From contig NZ_SNYR01000001.1 in assembly GCF_004363175.1 (NCBI RefSeq), positions 868,001 through 932,000 of the forward strand: 64,000 nucleotides of DNA, read 5' to 3'. The stretch is from Maritalea mobilis (GTDB lineage Bacteria > Pseudomonadota > Alphaproteobacteria > Rhizobiales > Devosiaceae). Both the position numbers and the translations under genes were made by a program. The number at the start of each line of letters is the position of its first letter. Positions within the stretch are counted from its first letter, which is position 1. Under the pieces are notes generated by a model. It searched no databases. It saw nothing but the letters and a program-made list of their open reading frames with translations, and was not told the DNA's origin. Shown here in pieces: positions 17,068 through 24,792 of the stretch.

Positions 17068-17118
17068 GTCCCGGACCTGATCCGGGACCACCTTTGATCC
17101 CGGCTCAAGGCCGGGAAT
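17068..17118. repeat. Two adjacent palindromes of the CTTGA-like family
   Basis: GTCCCGGA-CCTGA-TCCGGGAC (17068-17088) and TCCCGGC-TCAAG-GCCGGGA (17098-17116), back to back after the FadR-type gene. The first has a CCTGA variant loop. With the copies at 17192, 17309 and 17374 they fill the 400-bp gene-free stretch 17042-17442, in which I see nothing else. Confidence 0.8.
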
Positions 17119-17191
17119 GTGCAAGAGAGTTTATCAAATTCCGAACAAACGACTGGTAATCGGCACCACTTTCACAAAACCCACCCACGTC

Positions 17192-17214
17192 ATTGCAAGA
17201 CTTGATCTTGCAAT
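17192..17214. repeat. CTTGA-loop palindrome
   Basis: ATTGCAAGA-CTTGA-TCTTGCAAT, perfect 9-bp stem, flanked by GTC and CCA as at 2.1 kb. The stem is AT-rich here and GC-rich in other copies, yet still pairs perfectly. Confidence 0.8.
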
Positions 17215-17308
17215 CCATTTGAGGGCAACGGCCCGACACCTAAAGCATTTGTACTGAGAACTGTCCGTCCAATCCCATCGCCCCTGCGCCGCAGCCGACG
17301 TGAAATGG

Positions 17309-17331
17309 ACCCCAAGATCAAGTCTTGGGGT
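17309..17331. repeat. CTTGA-loop palindrome (opposite orientation)
   Basis: ACCCCAAGA-TCAAG-TCTTGGGGT, perfect 9-bp stem, flanked by TGG and GAC. It is inverted relative to the copy at 17192. Confidence 0.8.
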
Positions 17332-17373
17332 GACGGCGGGAGTCGCAGGTGCCTCACCACAAAGCACCCGGTC

Positions 17374-17393
17374 ATTCCCGCGCAGGCGGGAAT
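17374..17393. repeat. ATTCCCGC palindrome
   Basis: ATTCCCGC-GCAG-GCGGGAAT, 8-bp arms flanked by GTC and CCAG. It shares the GTC/CCA flanks with the CTTGA family but has a different loop; a related element. Confidence 0.75.
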
Positions 17394-17442
17394 CCAGACC
17401 GGTTTCTCCACATGGCAAATCATCGGCGTTATGCGTTTTGAG

Positions 17443-18132
17443 TTACCCCAAATAACCCCGATAATCACTCACGAGCAAATGCGTTGGCGCTTCATCTTCT
17501 TCAATCTCAGCAAACCGCCCAATCGACTCGCGGAAAATATTGTCCGTCTCATCATCATTAACGGTCGACACTTCGCCAATCAGCACATCGCCGCCCTCGC
17601 CCCAAAAGGCATGCCAATCGCCCGGCATCAGGGTAACGCTTTCGCCCGGTGCAAATTTCAGCTTTTCGCCCGGCTCAAAAGGCCGTTCAATGCCATCACA
17701 CAACACCACACCGCCGCGATCTTCGGCAAAATTGCCCTCGTCGTCGGAGCCGAACAGTTCGATCACCATGGTCGCGCCGCCGCGATTGATGATATCTTCG
17801 GCTTTGATCACATGGGTGTGCATGGGCGAAAGCTGGTCCTGCCGGGAAATCAGCAGCTTTTCCGCATAACACATGCCGCCACCGCGCTGCAGGTCCGCCA
17901 AGCGGCCATTGCGCAGGGTGAACAAAAACAGGCCCATTTCATCAAAACGGCCCGCACCATAATCGGTAATATCCCAACCACACCGCGCATCGATCAATGC
18001 CCGCGCCTTGCCAGCATTGGCCTTAAATTCTTCTGGTGTCCAATAAGCGAACGGCGGTAACACAAAGCCAAAAGACCGGATCATCTCATCGGCTTCAGCC
18101 ATAATTTCATTAATGCGAGAACGTTTCATCAT
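17443..18132 (-). CDS. D-lyxose/D-mannose ketol-isomerase (YdaE-type cupin)
   Basis: A 229-residue cupin-fold sugar isomerase. The metal ligands of characterised D-lyxose isomerases (two His, Glu, His) are seen as His105 and His107 in MHTHVIKAED, Glu112, and His174 in PGDWHAF, with the same spacing apart from one residue. The enzyme interconverts D-lyxose with D-xylulose and D-mannose with D-fructose. No sugar transporter or kinase lies nearby, so its pathway cannot be read from context. An ATG three bases inside the frame (18129) is an equally good start. Confidence 0.88.
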   Translation of the reverse strand: MMKRSRINEIMAEADEMIRSFGFVLPPFAYWTPEEFKANAGKARALIDARCGWDITDYGAGRFDEMGLFLFTLRNGRLADLQRGGGMCYAEKLLISRQDQLSPMHTHVIKAEDIINRGGATMVIELFGSDDEGNFAEDRGGVVLCDGIERPFEPGEKLKFAPGESVTLMPGDWHAFWGEGGDVLIGEVSTVNDDETDNIFRESIGRFAEIEEDEAPTHLLVSDYRGYLG

Positions 18133-18154
18133 GCACTCTTTGGGACAAATAGAG

Positions 18155-18190
18155 ACAAAAAAGGTGAGGCTTTAGTCATAAAGCCCCACC
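18155..18190 (-). terminator. Rho-independent terminator of mdeAB
   Basis: On the minus strand GGTGGGGCTTTA pairs with TAAAGCCTCACC (one mismatch, 4-base loop), followed at once by TTTTTT. It lies 27 bp after the mdeB stop. Confidence 0.85.
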
Positions 18191-18216
18191 TCAAATTTTC
18201 CAAGTCCCGAATGTGC

Positions 18217-20604
18217 TTAAACGACTTCTCGCAAATGCCGTACCGGACGCCCCCGCACAATATTTTGCGCCACGCTCACAATCGCATCGGCATTGATGCC
18301 ATAATGAGCATAGAGATCAGCAATCGTCCCCGTTTGCCCAAAATGCTCCACACCTAGCGGCACGGTGCGATGGCCAGCCACAGCGCCCAGCCAGCCCAAC
18401 GTGGCCGGATGCCCGTCTGTCACGGTGATGATTGTGCAATGAGGTGGCAATTGCGCCAACAGCCGATCTATATGCGATTGCGCATTGGCCTGCCCGCGCC
18501 GCCGTGCCCGTTGCGCTGCGGTCCAACCCGCGTTCAGCCGGTCGGCTGAGGTGCAAGCCAGCACGCCAATGTCGCGGCGATCTTCGCCGATACGGCCGGC
18601 GGCTTCGATCACTTCTGGCGCCACCACGCCTTGATAGGCAATCACAATCTCTGCATTTGACCCAGGCTCACGCATCCAATAAGCCCCGTCGATCACGCCC
18701 TGCTTGAACGCGTCATCCTTGCGCCATTGCGGTTGCTCAATCGGGTTGGTCGACAGGCGCAGATAGACCGAGCCGCCCGTTTCATCGCGCAGCCATGTGC
18801 GCTCGTCCGGATCGCCCTCGCCATCGCGCTGCATATAGTCGAAGGCCCAATGCATAATGGCCGATAATTCATCCACATAGGCAGGCTCAAACGCGGCCAG
18901 CCCATCTTGGCTCATGCCGATCAATTGCGTGCCGATGGATTGGTGTGCACCACCTTCCGGGGCCAGCGTCACGCCCGAGGGCGTGCCCACAATCATAAAG
19001 CGGCTATCCTGATAACAGGCATAATTGAGCGCATCCAACCCCCGCGCCACAAACGGATCATAAACCGCACCAATGGGCAGCAAGCGCTCGCCAAACACAG
19101 AGTGAGACAGCCCCGCCGCGCCCAGCAGCAAGAACAAATTCATCTCGGCAATGCCCAGCTCAATATGTTGGCCATCAGGCGAAAACGCCCATTTCTGCGC
19201 TGACGGAATTCGTTGATCCTTAAACTCGTCATTGAGTTCATTGCGGGCAAACAGGCCCTTGCGGTTCACCCACCCGCTCAAATTGGTCGTCACCGTCACA
19301 TCGGGCGATGTGGTCACAATCCGCTCCGACAAGGTTGGGTTATTCTTGGCAATCTCATCCAAAATCTTGCCAAATCCGGCTTGACTGGCAATCTCCCGAT
19401 CAGCCAATTCAACGGGCGCCCCCACCTCAACCGAAGGCGCAGAAAAGCGGCGCGTGCCTTTAGCAAAAAACGGCACCTGATCCAAGAATTTCTGGGCTGC
19501 CGCCGCGTCCTTCACAAGTGAGAATTTTTCCCATTCTTCGCCATCGGCCACACCCATCTGGCGCTTAAATTCATCCATCTGGGTTGGCGTCATCAACCCA
19601 CCATGATTGTCCTTATGCCCCGCCAAAGGCGTGCTCCAACCCTTAATGGTGTAGGAGATGAATACGGTTGGCCGATCATGATCAATGCTCTCAAAAGCTT
19701 CCACCAAGCTTTCCACGCACTGGCCGCCCAGATTGTTCATCAGCTCGGCCAATTCGTCGTCGGAATAGCTTTCAATCAGCTTGGTCACATCGCCTTGGTC
19801 GCCAATCTCATCCAGCAAACGGGCACGCCACGCTTTACCGCCCTGATAGGTCAGCGCCGAATAAAGCTGGTTCGGGCAGTTATCGATCCACTCTTTCAGC
19901 TTGTCGCCGCCGGGTTGCTCAAACGCAGCGCGCTGCTTCACGCCATATTTCAGGCGCACAACCTCCCAGCCAAACGCTTCAAAAATCGGCTCCAGCCGCT
20001 TCCACAAGCCTTCGCGGATCACCCCATCCAGGCTTTGGCGGTTATAATCGATGATCCACCACACATTGCGCAGATCATGTTTCCAGCCTTCTTGAAGGCA
20101 TTCAAAAATATTGCCTTCATCCATTTCCGCATCGCCCACCAGCGCCAACATTTTGCCCATTGGCTTTTCAGCGGCCCATTTTTTGTGCTGGATATAATCC
20201 TGAATCATCGAGGCAAAGGCCGTGATGCCGACGCCCAACCCAACGGACCCAGTGGAGAAATCCACATCATCAATATCCTTGGTGCGGCTGGGGTAAGATT
20301 GCACCCCGCCAAAGCCACGGAAATTCTTCATCCGGTCCAACTCTTGATTGCCCATCAAATATTGGATCGCATGGAATATGGGCGAGGCATGCGGCTTCAC
20401 CGCCACCCGATCTTCGGGCTTAAGCACACTAAAATAGAGCGCAGTCATGATCGACACGATCGAGGCAGACGACGCCTGATGTCCGCCAATCTTGATCTGC
20501 TGGTCACCTTTCGGGCGGATATGGTTGGCATGATGCACCATCCAGCACGCCAACCACAAAATCTGCCCTTCCAGCTCTTTCAGCTGCTCTATTTTCTTGC
20601 TCAT
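18217..20604 (-). CDS. mdeB: AceE-like 2-oxoacid decarboxylase/dehydrogenase E1, MdeB-type
   Basis: A 795-residue thiamine-diphosphate enzyme homologous to the homodimeric pyruvate dehydrogenase E1 (AceE, about 890 residues) and related to transketolase. The TPP motif is GDAEMDEGNIFE ... DYNRQSLDG (about residues 157-193); the N-terminal HHANHIRPKGDQQIKIGGHQASS and central YTIKGWSTPLAGHKDNHGG blocks are AceE-like. Directly upstream is methionine gamma-lyase and a divergent Lrp regulator, the same order as mdeR-mdeA-mdeB in Pseudomonas putida, where MdeB is linked to 2-oxobutyrate, the lyase product. No E2 or E3 gene is nearby, so it must use those of another complex or act as a decarboxylase. 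Confidence 0.85.
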   Translation of the reverse strand: MSKKIEQLKELEGQILWLACWMVHHANHIRPKGDQQIKIGGHQASSASIVSIMTALYFSVLKPEDRVAVKPHASPIFHAIQYLMGNQELDRMKNFRGFGGVQSYPSRTKDIDDVDFSTGSVGLGVGITAFASMIQDYIQHKKWAAEKPMGKMLALVGDAEMDEGNIFECLQEGWKHDLRNVWWIIDYNRQSLDGVIREGLWKRLEPIFEAFGWEVVRLKYGVKQRAAFEQPGGDKLKEWIDNCPNQLYSALTYQGGKAWRARLLDEIGDQGDVTKLIESYSDDELAELMNNLGGQCVESLVEAFESIDHDRPTVFISYTIKGWSTPLAGHKDNHGGLMTPTQMDEFKRQMGVADGEEWEKFSLVKDAAAAQKFLDQVPFFAKGTRRFSAPSVEVGAPVELADREIASQAGFGKILDEIAKNNPTLSERIVTTSPDVTVTTNLSGWVNRKGLFARNELNDEFKDQRIPSAQKWAFSPDGQHIELGIAEMNLFLLLGAAGLSHSVFGERLLPIGAVYDPFVARGLDALNYACYQDSRFMIVGTPSGVTLAPEGGAHQSIGTQLIGMSQDGLAAFEPAYVDELSAIMHWAFDYMQRDGEGDPDERTWLRDETGGSVYLRLSTNPIEQPQWRKDDAFKQGVIDGAYWMREPGSNAEIVIAYQGVVAPEVIEAAGRIGEDRRDIGVLACTSADRLNAGWTAAQRARRRGQANAQSHIDRLLAQLPPHCTIITVTDGHPATLGWLGAVAGHRTVPLGVEHFGQTGTIADLYAHYGINADAIVSVAQNIVRGRPVRHLREVV

Positions 20605-20627
20605 CGCCCCACTCCCTCTGATCTTGC

Positions 20628-21836
20628 TTACGCAACCTGCGCTTTTGCTGCTGGCAAAGCCTGCTCCAAATCGGCCCAGATGTCTTCAACCTCTTCAAGG
20701 CCGACAGACAAGCGCACCAACCCTTCAGAAATGCCATGCTCTGCACGCTCTTCTGGCGTGTAGGTTGAATGGGTCATGGACGCCGGGTGCTGGATCAAGG
20801 TTTCCGCATCCCCAAGGCTCACCGCCCGCTGGATCATATCCAAACGATTCATGGTAGAAATACCGGCGTGCATACCGCCAATCAGCTCAAAAGCAATCAT
20901 ACCCCCAAAATCGGCCATTTGCTTTTTCGCCAGCTCATGCTGCTCAAAGCTCGGCAAGCCGGGGAAATAAACTTTGGAAATCATCGGGTGCTGTTCCAAA
21001 CGCTGGGCAATTTCCATCGCGCTCGCACAATGGCGGTCCATGCGCAATTGCAAGGTTTTCAACCCACGCATAATCAGCATCGCGTTGAACGGCGCCATTA
21101 CCGCTCCGGTCATATCCTTCATGCCCACCAGACGAATTTGATCAATATCTTCTTTACGGCCCGCAATCAGCCCGGCGATCACATCTCCATGGCCGCCCAA
21201 ATATTTGGTGGCCGAATGCAGCACCAAATCCGCACCATGTTCAATCGGGCGGGTCAGGTAAGGCGTTGAATAAGTGTTGTCGACAATCACCTTGGCATCA
21301 AATTCATGCGCGATGGCGCTCACCGCTTCAATATCCACTAGGCGCATATTCGGATTGGCCGGAGTTTCGAAATAAACCACTTTGGTTTTGCCGCTGATCG
21401 CCTTGGCCACATTTTGCGGGTCGGTCATATCCACATGGGTGATCTCGACGCCAAACTTCTGCAGCCCGTGGCGCATATAGGCGAAGGTGCAGCCATAAAG
21501 CGTCGTGTCGACAATGATCTCATCGCCCGGCGCCACAAAGGTCCAAAGCGCGGAGGTCACTGAGCCCATGCCTGACGCATTGGCCAGCGCGGCTTCCGCA
21601 CCTTCCAGCACCGCCATGCGCTGTTCCAGCAAATCATTGGTGGGGTTGGAGATGCGCGAATAAACATGGCCCTCACGATCACCAGCAAAAATTTCCCCGC
21701 CATGCTCCGCTGTTGGAAAGGCGAAGGTCGAGGTCAAGTGCAGAGGAGGTGTAAGCGCACCACCCTCATCTTGCGGGTCATAGGCATGGTGAATGGCTTT
21801 AGTAGCAAAACCTTGATTTTTATTATTGTGGGTCAT
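20628..21836 (-). CDS. mdeA: Methionine gamma-lyase
   Basis: A 402-residue PLP enzyme of the Cys/Met metabolism family that splits L-methionine into methanethiol, ammonia and 2-oxobutyrate. Every diagnostic residue falls at the same number as in the P. putida enzyme: Tyr59 and Arg61 (VYSRISNPT), Tyr114 and the specificity Cys116 (TTLYGCTF), the PLP lysine Lys211 ([11 protein letters not shown]), and Lys240-Asp241 (GMKDMTG). These separate it from cystathionine synthases and lyases. The frame opens at 21995; the ATG at 21834-21836 has GGAGG 8 bp upstream. It is followed after 23 bp by mdeB and faces the Lrp regulator. Confidence 0.95.
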   Translation of the reverse strand: MTHNNKNQGFATKAIHHAYDPQDEGGALTPPLHLTSTFAFPTAEHGGEIFAGDREGHVYSRISNPTNDLLEQRMAVLEGAEAALANASGMGSVTSALWTFVAPGDEIIVDTTLYGCTFAYMRHGLQKFGVEITHVDMTDPQNVAKAISGKTKVVYFETPANPNMRLVDIEAVSAIAHEFDAKVIVDNTYSTPYLTRPIEHGADLVLHSATKYLGGHGDVIAGLIAGRKEDIDQIRLVGMKDMTGAVMAPFNAMLIMRGLKTLQLRMDRHCASAMEIAQRLEQHPMISKVYFPGLPSFEQHELAKKQMADFGGMIAFELIGGMHAGISTMNRLDMIQRAVSLGDAETLIQHPASMTHSTYTPEERAEHGISEGLVRLSVGLEEVEDIWADLEQALPAAKAQVA

Positions 21837-21962
21837 GTCGCGCACCTCCAATTGCTGTGGCGGACCGAAAGGTCCTCTCTTACCCAAAAGAATAAAAGAA
21901 ATGCCGCGCAATGTTCTGGCAAACTTGACCCCGAAATGATATATTTTAGCAATATTATGCCA

Positions 21963-22433
21963 ATGAATAGCGATTTTATGGACAAAATTGATCAAAGAAT
22001 CATTCGCGAACTGCAGCGCGACGGTCGACTGACCAATCAGGAACTGGCCGAACGGGTCAACCTTTCCCCCTCGCCCTGCCTGCGTCGTCTGCGCAATCTA
22101 GAGCAGCAGGGCATCATTCGCGGCTACAGCGCCATCGTCGATCAAAAACGCTACGGCCTCCCCGTCACCGTGTTCGTCCGCATCAAATTGCAGCACCACA
22201 CAGAACAAGGCGTCAGCGCATTCGAAACCGCCATCAAAAACATCGATGAAATCTTAGAAGCCCACTTGATGACAGGCGATTGGGACTACCTCTTGCGTGT
22301 GATCGTCGCCAGCCTGGAAGACTATGAACGCTTCACCCGCCAATCCATCCACCGCATTCCCGGTGTTGCTGGCATTGAAACCAGCTTTGCCTACGGCGAA
22401 GTAAAACGCACCAATCTGTTCCCGGCAATTTAG
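21963..22433 (+). CDS. mdeR: Lrp/AsnC family regulator, MdeR-type
   Basis: A 156-residue Lrp-family protein: helix-turn-helix in LDQRIIRELQ-like DQRIIRELQRDGRLTNQELAERVNLSPSPC region (residues about 8-40), then an RAM/AsnC ligand domain ending SFAYGEVKRTNLFP. ATG codons at 21957, 21963 and 21978 all lack a clear ribosome binding site; homologous length favours 21963. It is divergent from mdeA, as in P. putida, where MdeR activates mdeAB in response to methionine. By position it is the regulator of the module; the operator is not obvious to me. Confidence 0.88.
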   Translation: MNSDFMDKIDQRIIRELQRDGRLTNQELAERVNLSPSPCLRRLRNLEQQGIIRGYSAIVDQKRYGLPVTVFVRIKLQHHTEQGVSAFETAIKNIDEILEAHLMTGDWDYLLRVIVASLEDYERFTRQSIHRIPGVAGIETSFAYGEVKRTNLFPAI

Positions 22434-22447
22434 TCTCTGTACGTCAC

Positions 22448-22792
22448 CTATCGACCATGCTGCAATCGCAGCAAACGGAGGTGGATTTTGGACAAGGCCT
22501 TAAACATCGCCGCATAAATCGGCTCGCGGGTTGGCGTGCAACAAGTCGCATAAAGCGTCCCCAATTTTGCACCCACCGCTTCAAGCTGCACAATAAAAGC
22601 CGCGGCATCGTCGGGCGCCATAGTTTCCAGCGCCAATTGATCACGCCCCAGTCGCTCCACTTCTTCGATCAAGCCCGTCATCTTTTCACCGCGCTTGTTC
22701 AAGCAACATGTTTTTTGCAGCTCCACCAATTCAATTTTGCAAACCTGAATTTGCTCTTCAATCAGTTGTTTCTGCTTGTCCGAGTCACTCAT
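22448..22792 (-). CDS. Conserved hypothetical protein with paired cysteines
   Basis: A 114-residue soluble, mostly helical protein with two CC pairs (KTCCLNKRG near residue 29 and ATCCTPTRE near residue 84) plus Cys18. I do not recognise a family. A good GAGGCGGAT ribosome binding site precedes the ATG, and codon use is that of the neighbours, so I take it as real rather than the overlapping plus-strand frame. It is tail-to-tail with mdeR and divergent from the copper chaperone. The cysteines may bind metal, which would fit the copper gene next door, but this is only a guess. Confidence 0.55.
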   Translation of the reverse strand: MSDSDKQKQLIEEQIQVCKIELVELQKTCCLNKRGEKMTGLIEEVERLGRDQLALETMAPDDAAAFIVQLEAVGAKLGTLYATCCTPTREPIYAAMFKALSKIHLRLLRLQHGR

Positions 22793-22833
22793 AAATCCGC
22801 CTCGCCATTCCGCGCAAAATCATATTGATGCGG

Positions 22834-22850
22834 CTTACAGCTGCTGTAAG
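22834..22850. promoter_or_regulatory. Palindrome upstream of the copper chaperone
   Basis: CTTACAGC-T-GCTGTAAG, perfect 8-bp arms around one base, in the divergent spacer between the hypothetical gene and the copper chaperone. Possibly an operator for the leftward gene; the regulator is unknown. Confidence 0.45.
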
Positions 22851-22880
22851 GTCAACATGGAAGATTTAAAAAACTACTGC

Positions 22881-22906
22881 TTGACCTTCCAGTAAATGGA
22901 AGGGTT
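22881..22906 (+). promoter_or_regulatory. CueR-type MerR operator/promoter
   Basis: TTGACC as -35 overlaps CCTTCCA-GTAAA-TGGAAGG (22886-22904), a perfect dyad that matches the CueR box ACCTTCC...GGAAGGT found between -35 and -10 of copper-induced copA promoters. It lies 36 bp before the copper chaperone start. No MerR-family gene is in the window, so the activator is elsewhere. Confidence 0.75.
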
Positions 22907-22941
22907 ATTGAGCAAGAATAAACATGAAAGGACGATCCTCA

Positions 22942-23142
22942 ATGACAAAGTTTAACGTACCAGACATGACTTGCGGACATTGCGAAGCCACCGTGCGGAA
23001 AGCAATTGGAGAAATTGACGGCACCGCAGACGTGAAGGTTGATTTAAGCGCCAACAAAATTGACGTGACATCAACAGCGGCTAATGATGACATTCTGGCG
23101 GCCTTGGACAAGGCGGGCTATCCGTCTAGCATCGCGTCTTAA
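22942..23142 (+). CDS. Heavy-metal-associated (HMA) copper chaperone, CopZ-like
   Basis: A 66-residue single HMA domain with the metal motif MTCGHCE and the ferredoxin-like beta-alpha-beta pattern ending KAGYPSSI. Such proteins carry Cu(I) in the cytoplasm to a P-type ATPase. An ATG occurs earlier at 22924, but AAAGGACGA sits at the right distance from the ATG at 22942. The promoter carries a CueR-like dyad, so copper induction is likely. No copper ATPase is adjacent, so this is a stand-alone chaperone gene. Confidence 0.92.
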   Translation: MTKFNVPDMTCGHCEATVRKAIGEIDGTADVKVDLSANKIDVTSTAANDDILAALDKAGYPSSIAS

Positions 23143-23156
23143 GTCCAAATCCGTAT

Positions 23157-23936
23157 ATGCAACTACCCATCGGCTACAATGAACAATTGGTCACGCCAAA
23201 GTCGCGTCGACAAACGGCGGCGCATTGGTCTTTTATTGCAAATCAAAAAGGCGAAGCCATCATTTTACCCGATGGGTGCTGCGACATTATTTTGCGCTTC
23301 ACCTTAGATCAGCAAAATCAACCGACAAACCTTACGCCCATCATCACCGGGCCAGCCACATCGCCATATCATGTAGAATATATGCCCGGCGATGGCTGGG
23401 CAGGATTGCGGATCTATCCCGCGAACGCCCGCACCCTTTGGGGTGCAAAATTGGGCACTGCGCAAGATCGTATTTTACAAGGCGAAGCGGCAATCGCCCA
23501 TTTGCCTTACCTTGCAAAGTTGCTGCAAAACTTGCAGCCCAACAGCGATATCCATACCGCCCTTTTGGCTCTGCCACCACTGCAAAATACCGATAATGAT
23601 CGGCATCTGGTCCACAATCTGATCGATTTAATCCATGTTAGCGGCGGCCAAATCAGCATCAATCAATTGGCACAGAATACGGATCATTCACCCCGCCACA
23701 TCTTGCGCACCTTCCGCAATATGGTGGGCCTTTCCGCAAAGCTTTATGCCCGCATTGTCCAATTTCATCGCGCACTCAATCTCGTGCAAAAAACAGATCT
23801 TTCAAACGCCGAAATCGCGGCAGAATGCGGTTATGCAGATCAAGCCCATATGATCCGCGCGTTCCAAAAGTTCGGCGGCTTTTCACCAAGCCGCATCCCA
23901 GTGAACCTATCTTTGCCGGGCCTACCCGTTATCTAA
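23157..23936 (+). CDS. AraC family transcriptional regulator
   Basis: A 259-residue protein with an N-terminal domain of the DUF6597 type (LPDGCCDIILRFTL near residue 37, then GAKLGTAQDRILQGEAA) and a C-terminal AraC double helix-turn-helix: HSPRHILRTFRNMVGLSAKLYARIV and DLSNAEIAAECGYADQAHMIRAFQKFGG. It starts 14 bp after the copper chaperone stop without a clear ribosome binding site. The following genes (VOC, DUF1801) point the same way and may be targets; its own ligand is unknown. Confidence 0.9.
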   Translation: MQLPIGYNEQLVTPKSRRQTAAHWSFIANQKGEAIILPDGCCDIILRFTLDQQNQPTNLTPIITGPATSPYHVEYMPGDGWAGLRIYPANARTLWGAKLGTAQDRILQGEAAIAHLPYLAKLLQNLQPNSDIHTALLALPPLQNTDNDRHLVHNLIDLIHVSGGQISINQLAQNTDHSPRHILRTFRNMVGLSAKLYARIVQFHRALNLVQKTDLSNAEIAAECGYADQAHMIRAFQKFGGFSPSRIPVNLSLPGLPVI

Positions 23937-24018
23937 ATTATTCACCTCAGCAGGTCCGATTTGTTCAATCCGAACACCAAGCAGCACGCTAATGTCTGCC
24001 GGCAAATCGGAGAACAAA

Positions 24019-24408
24019 ATGAAATTTGGCTACACCATCATCTATGTGAAAAACGTGCTAGAAACGGTCGCATTTTACGAACAAGCATTTGGCCTCTCTA
24101 GGCGCTTCATTCACGAGAGCAATCTCTATGCTGAAATGGAAACTGGCGATACAGCCCTCACCTTTGCGGGCGAAGAAGCTGCTGAATTATCCGGCCTAGC
24201 CGTCGCGCCAAACCGGAAAGACAATCTCAGCGCAGGCTGGGAAATTTGCTTGGTGTGCGAGAATGTGGCAACCGCCTACAGCCACGCCATCAACAATGGC
24301 GCAACACCACTTTTGCCGCCGGAAGAAAAGCCCTGGAACCAAACTGTGTCTTACGTAAAAGACCTGAACGGTTGCCTTGTTGAAATTGCCTCACCAGTGA
24401 GAAAATAA
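24019..24408 (+). CDS. VOC family (glyoxalase/bleomycin resistance-fold) protein
   Basis: A 129-residue protein with one pair of beta-alpha-beta-beta-beta units: FGYTIIYVKNVLETVAFYEQAFG at the start and NQTVSYVKDLNGCLVEIASP at the end. The start ATG at 24019 follows a GGAGAAC site; the frame opens slightly earlier at 23992. The gene is one base from the DUF1801 gene, so the two are co-transcribed. The VOC superfamily includes isomerases, dioxygenases and drug-binding proteins; the function here cannot be told from sequence. Confidence 0.85.
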   Translation: MKFGYTIIYVKNVLETVAFYEQAFGLSRRFIHESNLYAEMETGDTALTFAGEEAAELSGLAVAPNRKDNLSAGWEICLVCENVATAYSHAINNGATPLLPPEEKPWNQTVSYVKDLNGCLVEIASPVRK

Positions 24409-24409
24409 A

Positions 24410-24724
24410 ATGACCCCAGACATCAAAACTGCCATCACCGAAAAAGTGAATGAGCTGATTTTAGACATTTGCCCTGATGCTGGCTTCACCAGCAAATATG
24501 GCGGCACGCTGATCGAGGCCGTGGCGGGCGATCCAAAAACTGCCGTGGGCGGTCTATTTTTTTATGAAGACCATGCCTCTTTTGAATTTTCAAAAGGCGC
24601 AGACCTTGTTGACCCGAACGGACATTTGGAAGGCAAAGGCAAATTTCGACGCCATCTGAAGTTGAAAACTGCAGAAGATATTAAGGAAAAACAACTGCGC
24701 AACTTTTTACAGCAAGTTTTTTAA
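24410..24724 (+). CDS. DUF1801 domain-containing protein
   Basis: A 104-residue protein matching the DUF1801/YdhG-like pattern: FTSKYGGTLIEAV, GGLFFYEDHASFEFSKGADLVDPNGHLEGKG-type core and RRHLKLKTAEDI near the end. Function unknown. Its ATG lies one base after the TAA of the VOC gene, so translation is probably coupled. Confidence 0.75.
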   Translation: MTPDIKTAITEKVNELILDICPDAGFTSKYGGTLIEAVAGDPKTAVGGLFFYEDHASFEFSKGADLVDPNGHLEGKGKFRRHLKLKTAEDIKEKQLRNFLQQVF

Positions 24725-24792
24725 CACCATTTGCAGACCATTTTAAATACTGATATTAGAAGAACACCTGTTCCTCTAGCACCAGTATTTCT

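Noticed and set aside
17305-18060. 251-residue plus-strand frame
   Set aside because: Antisense to the D-lyxose isomerase, which carries the metal ligands.
19603-20763. 386-residue plus-strand frame
   Set aside because: Antisense to mdeB and the end of mdeA.
21837-21962. Possible SAM riboswitch before mdeA
   Set aside because: The 125-bp leader holds only a small GGACC-GAAA-GGTCC hairpin; I cannot fit any SAM riboswitch fold, and regulation by the Lrp protein is simpler.
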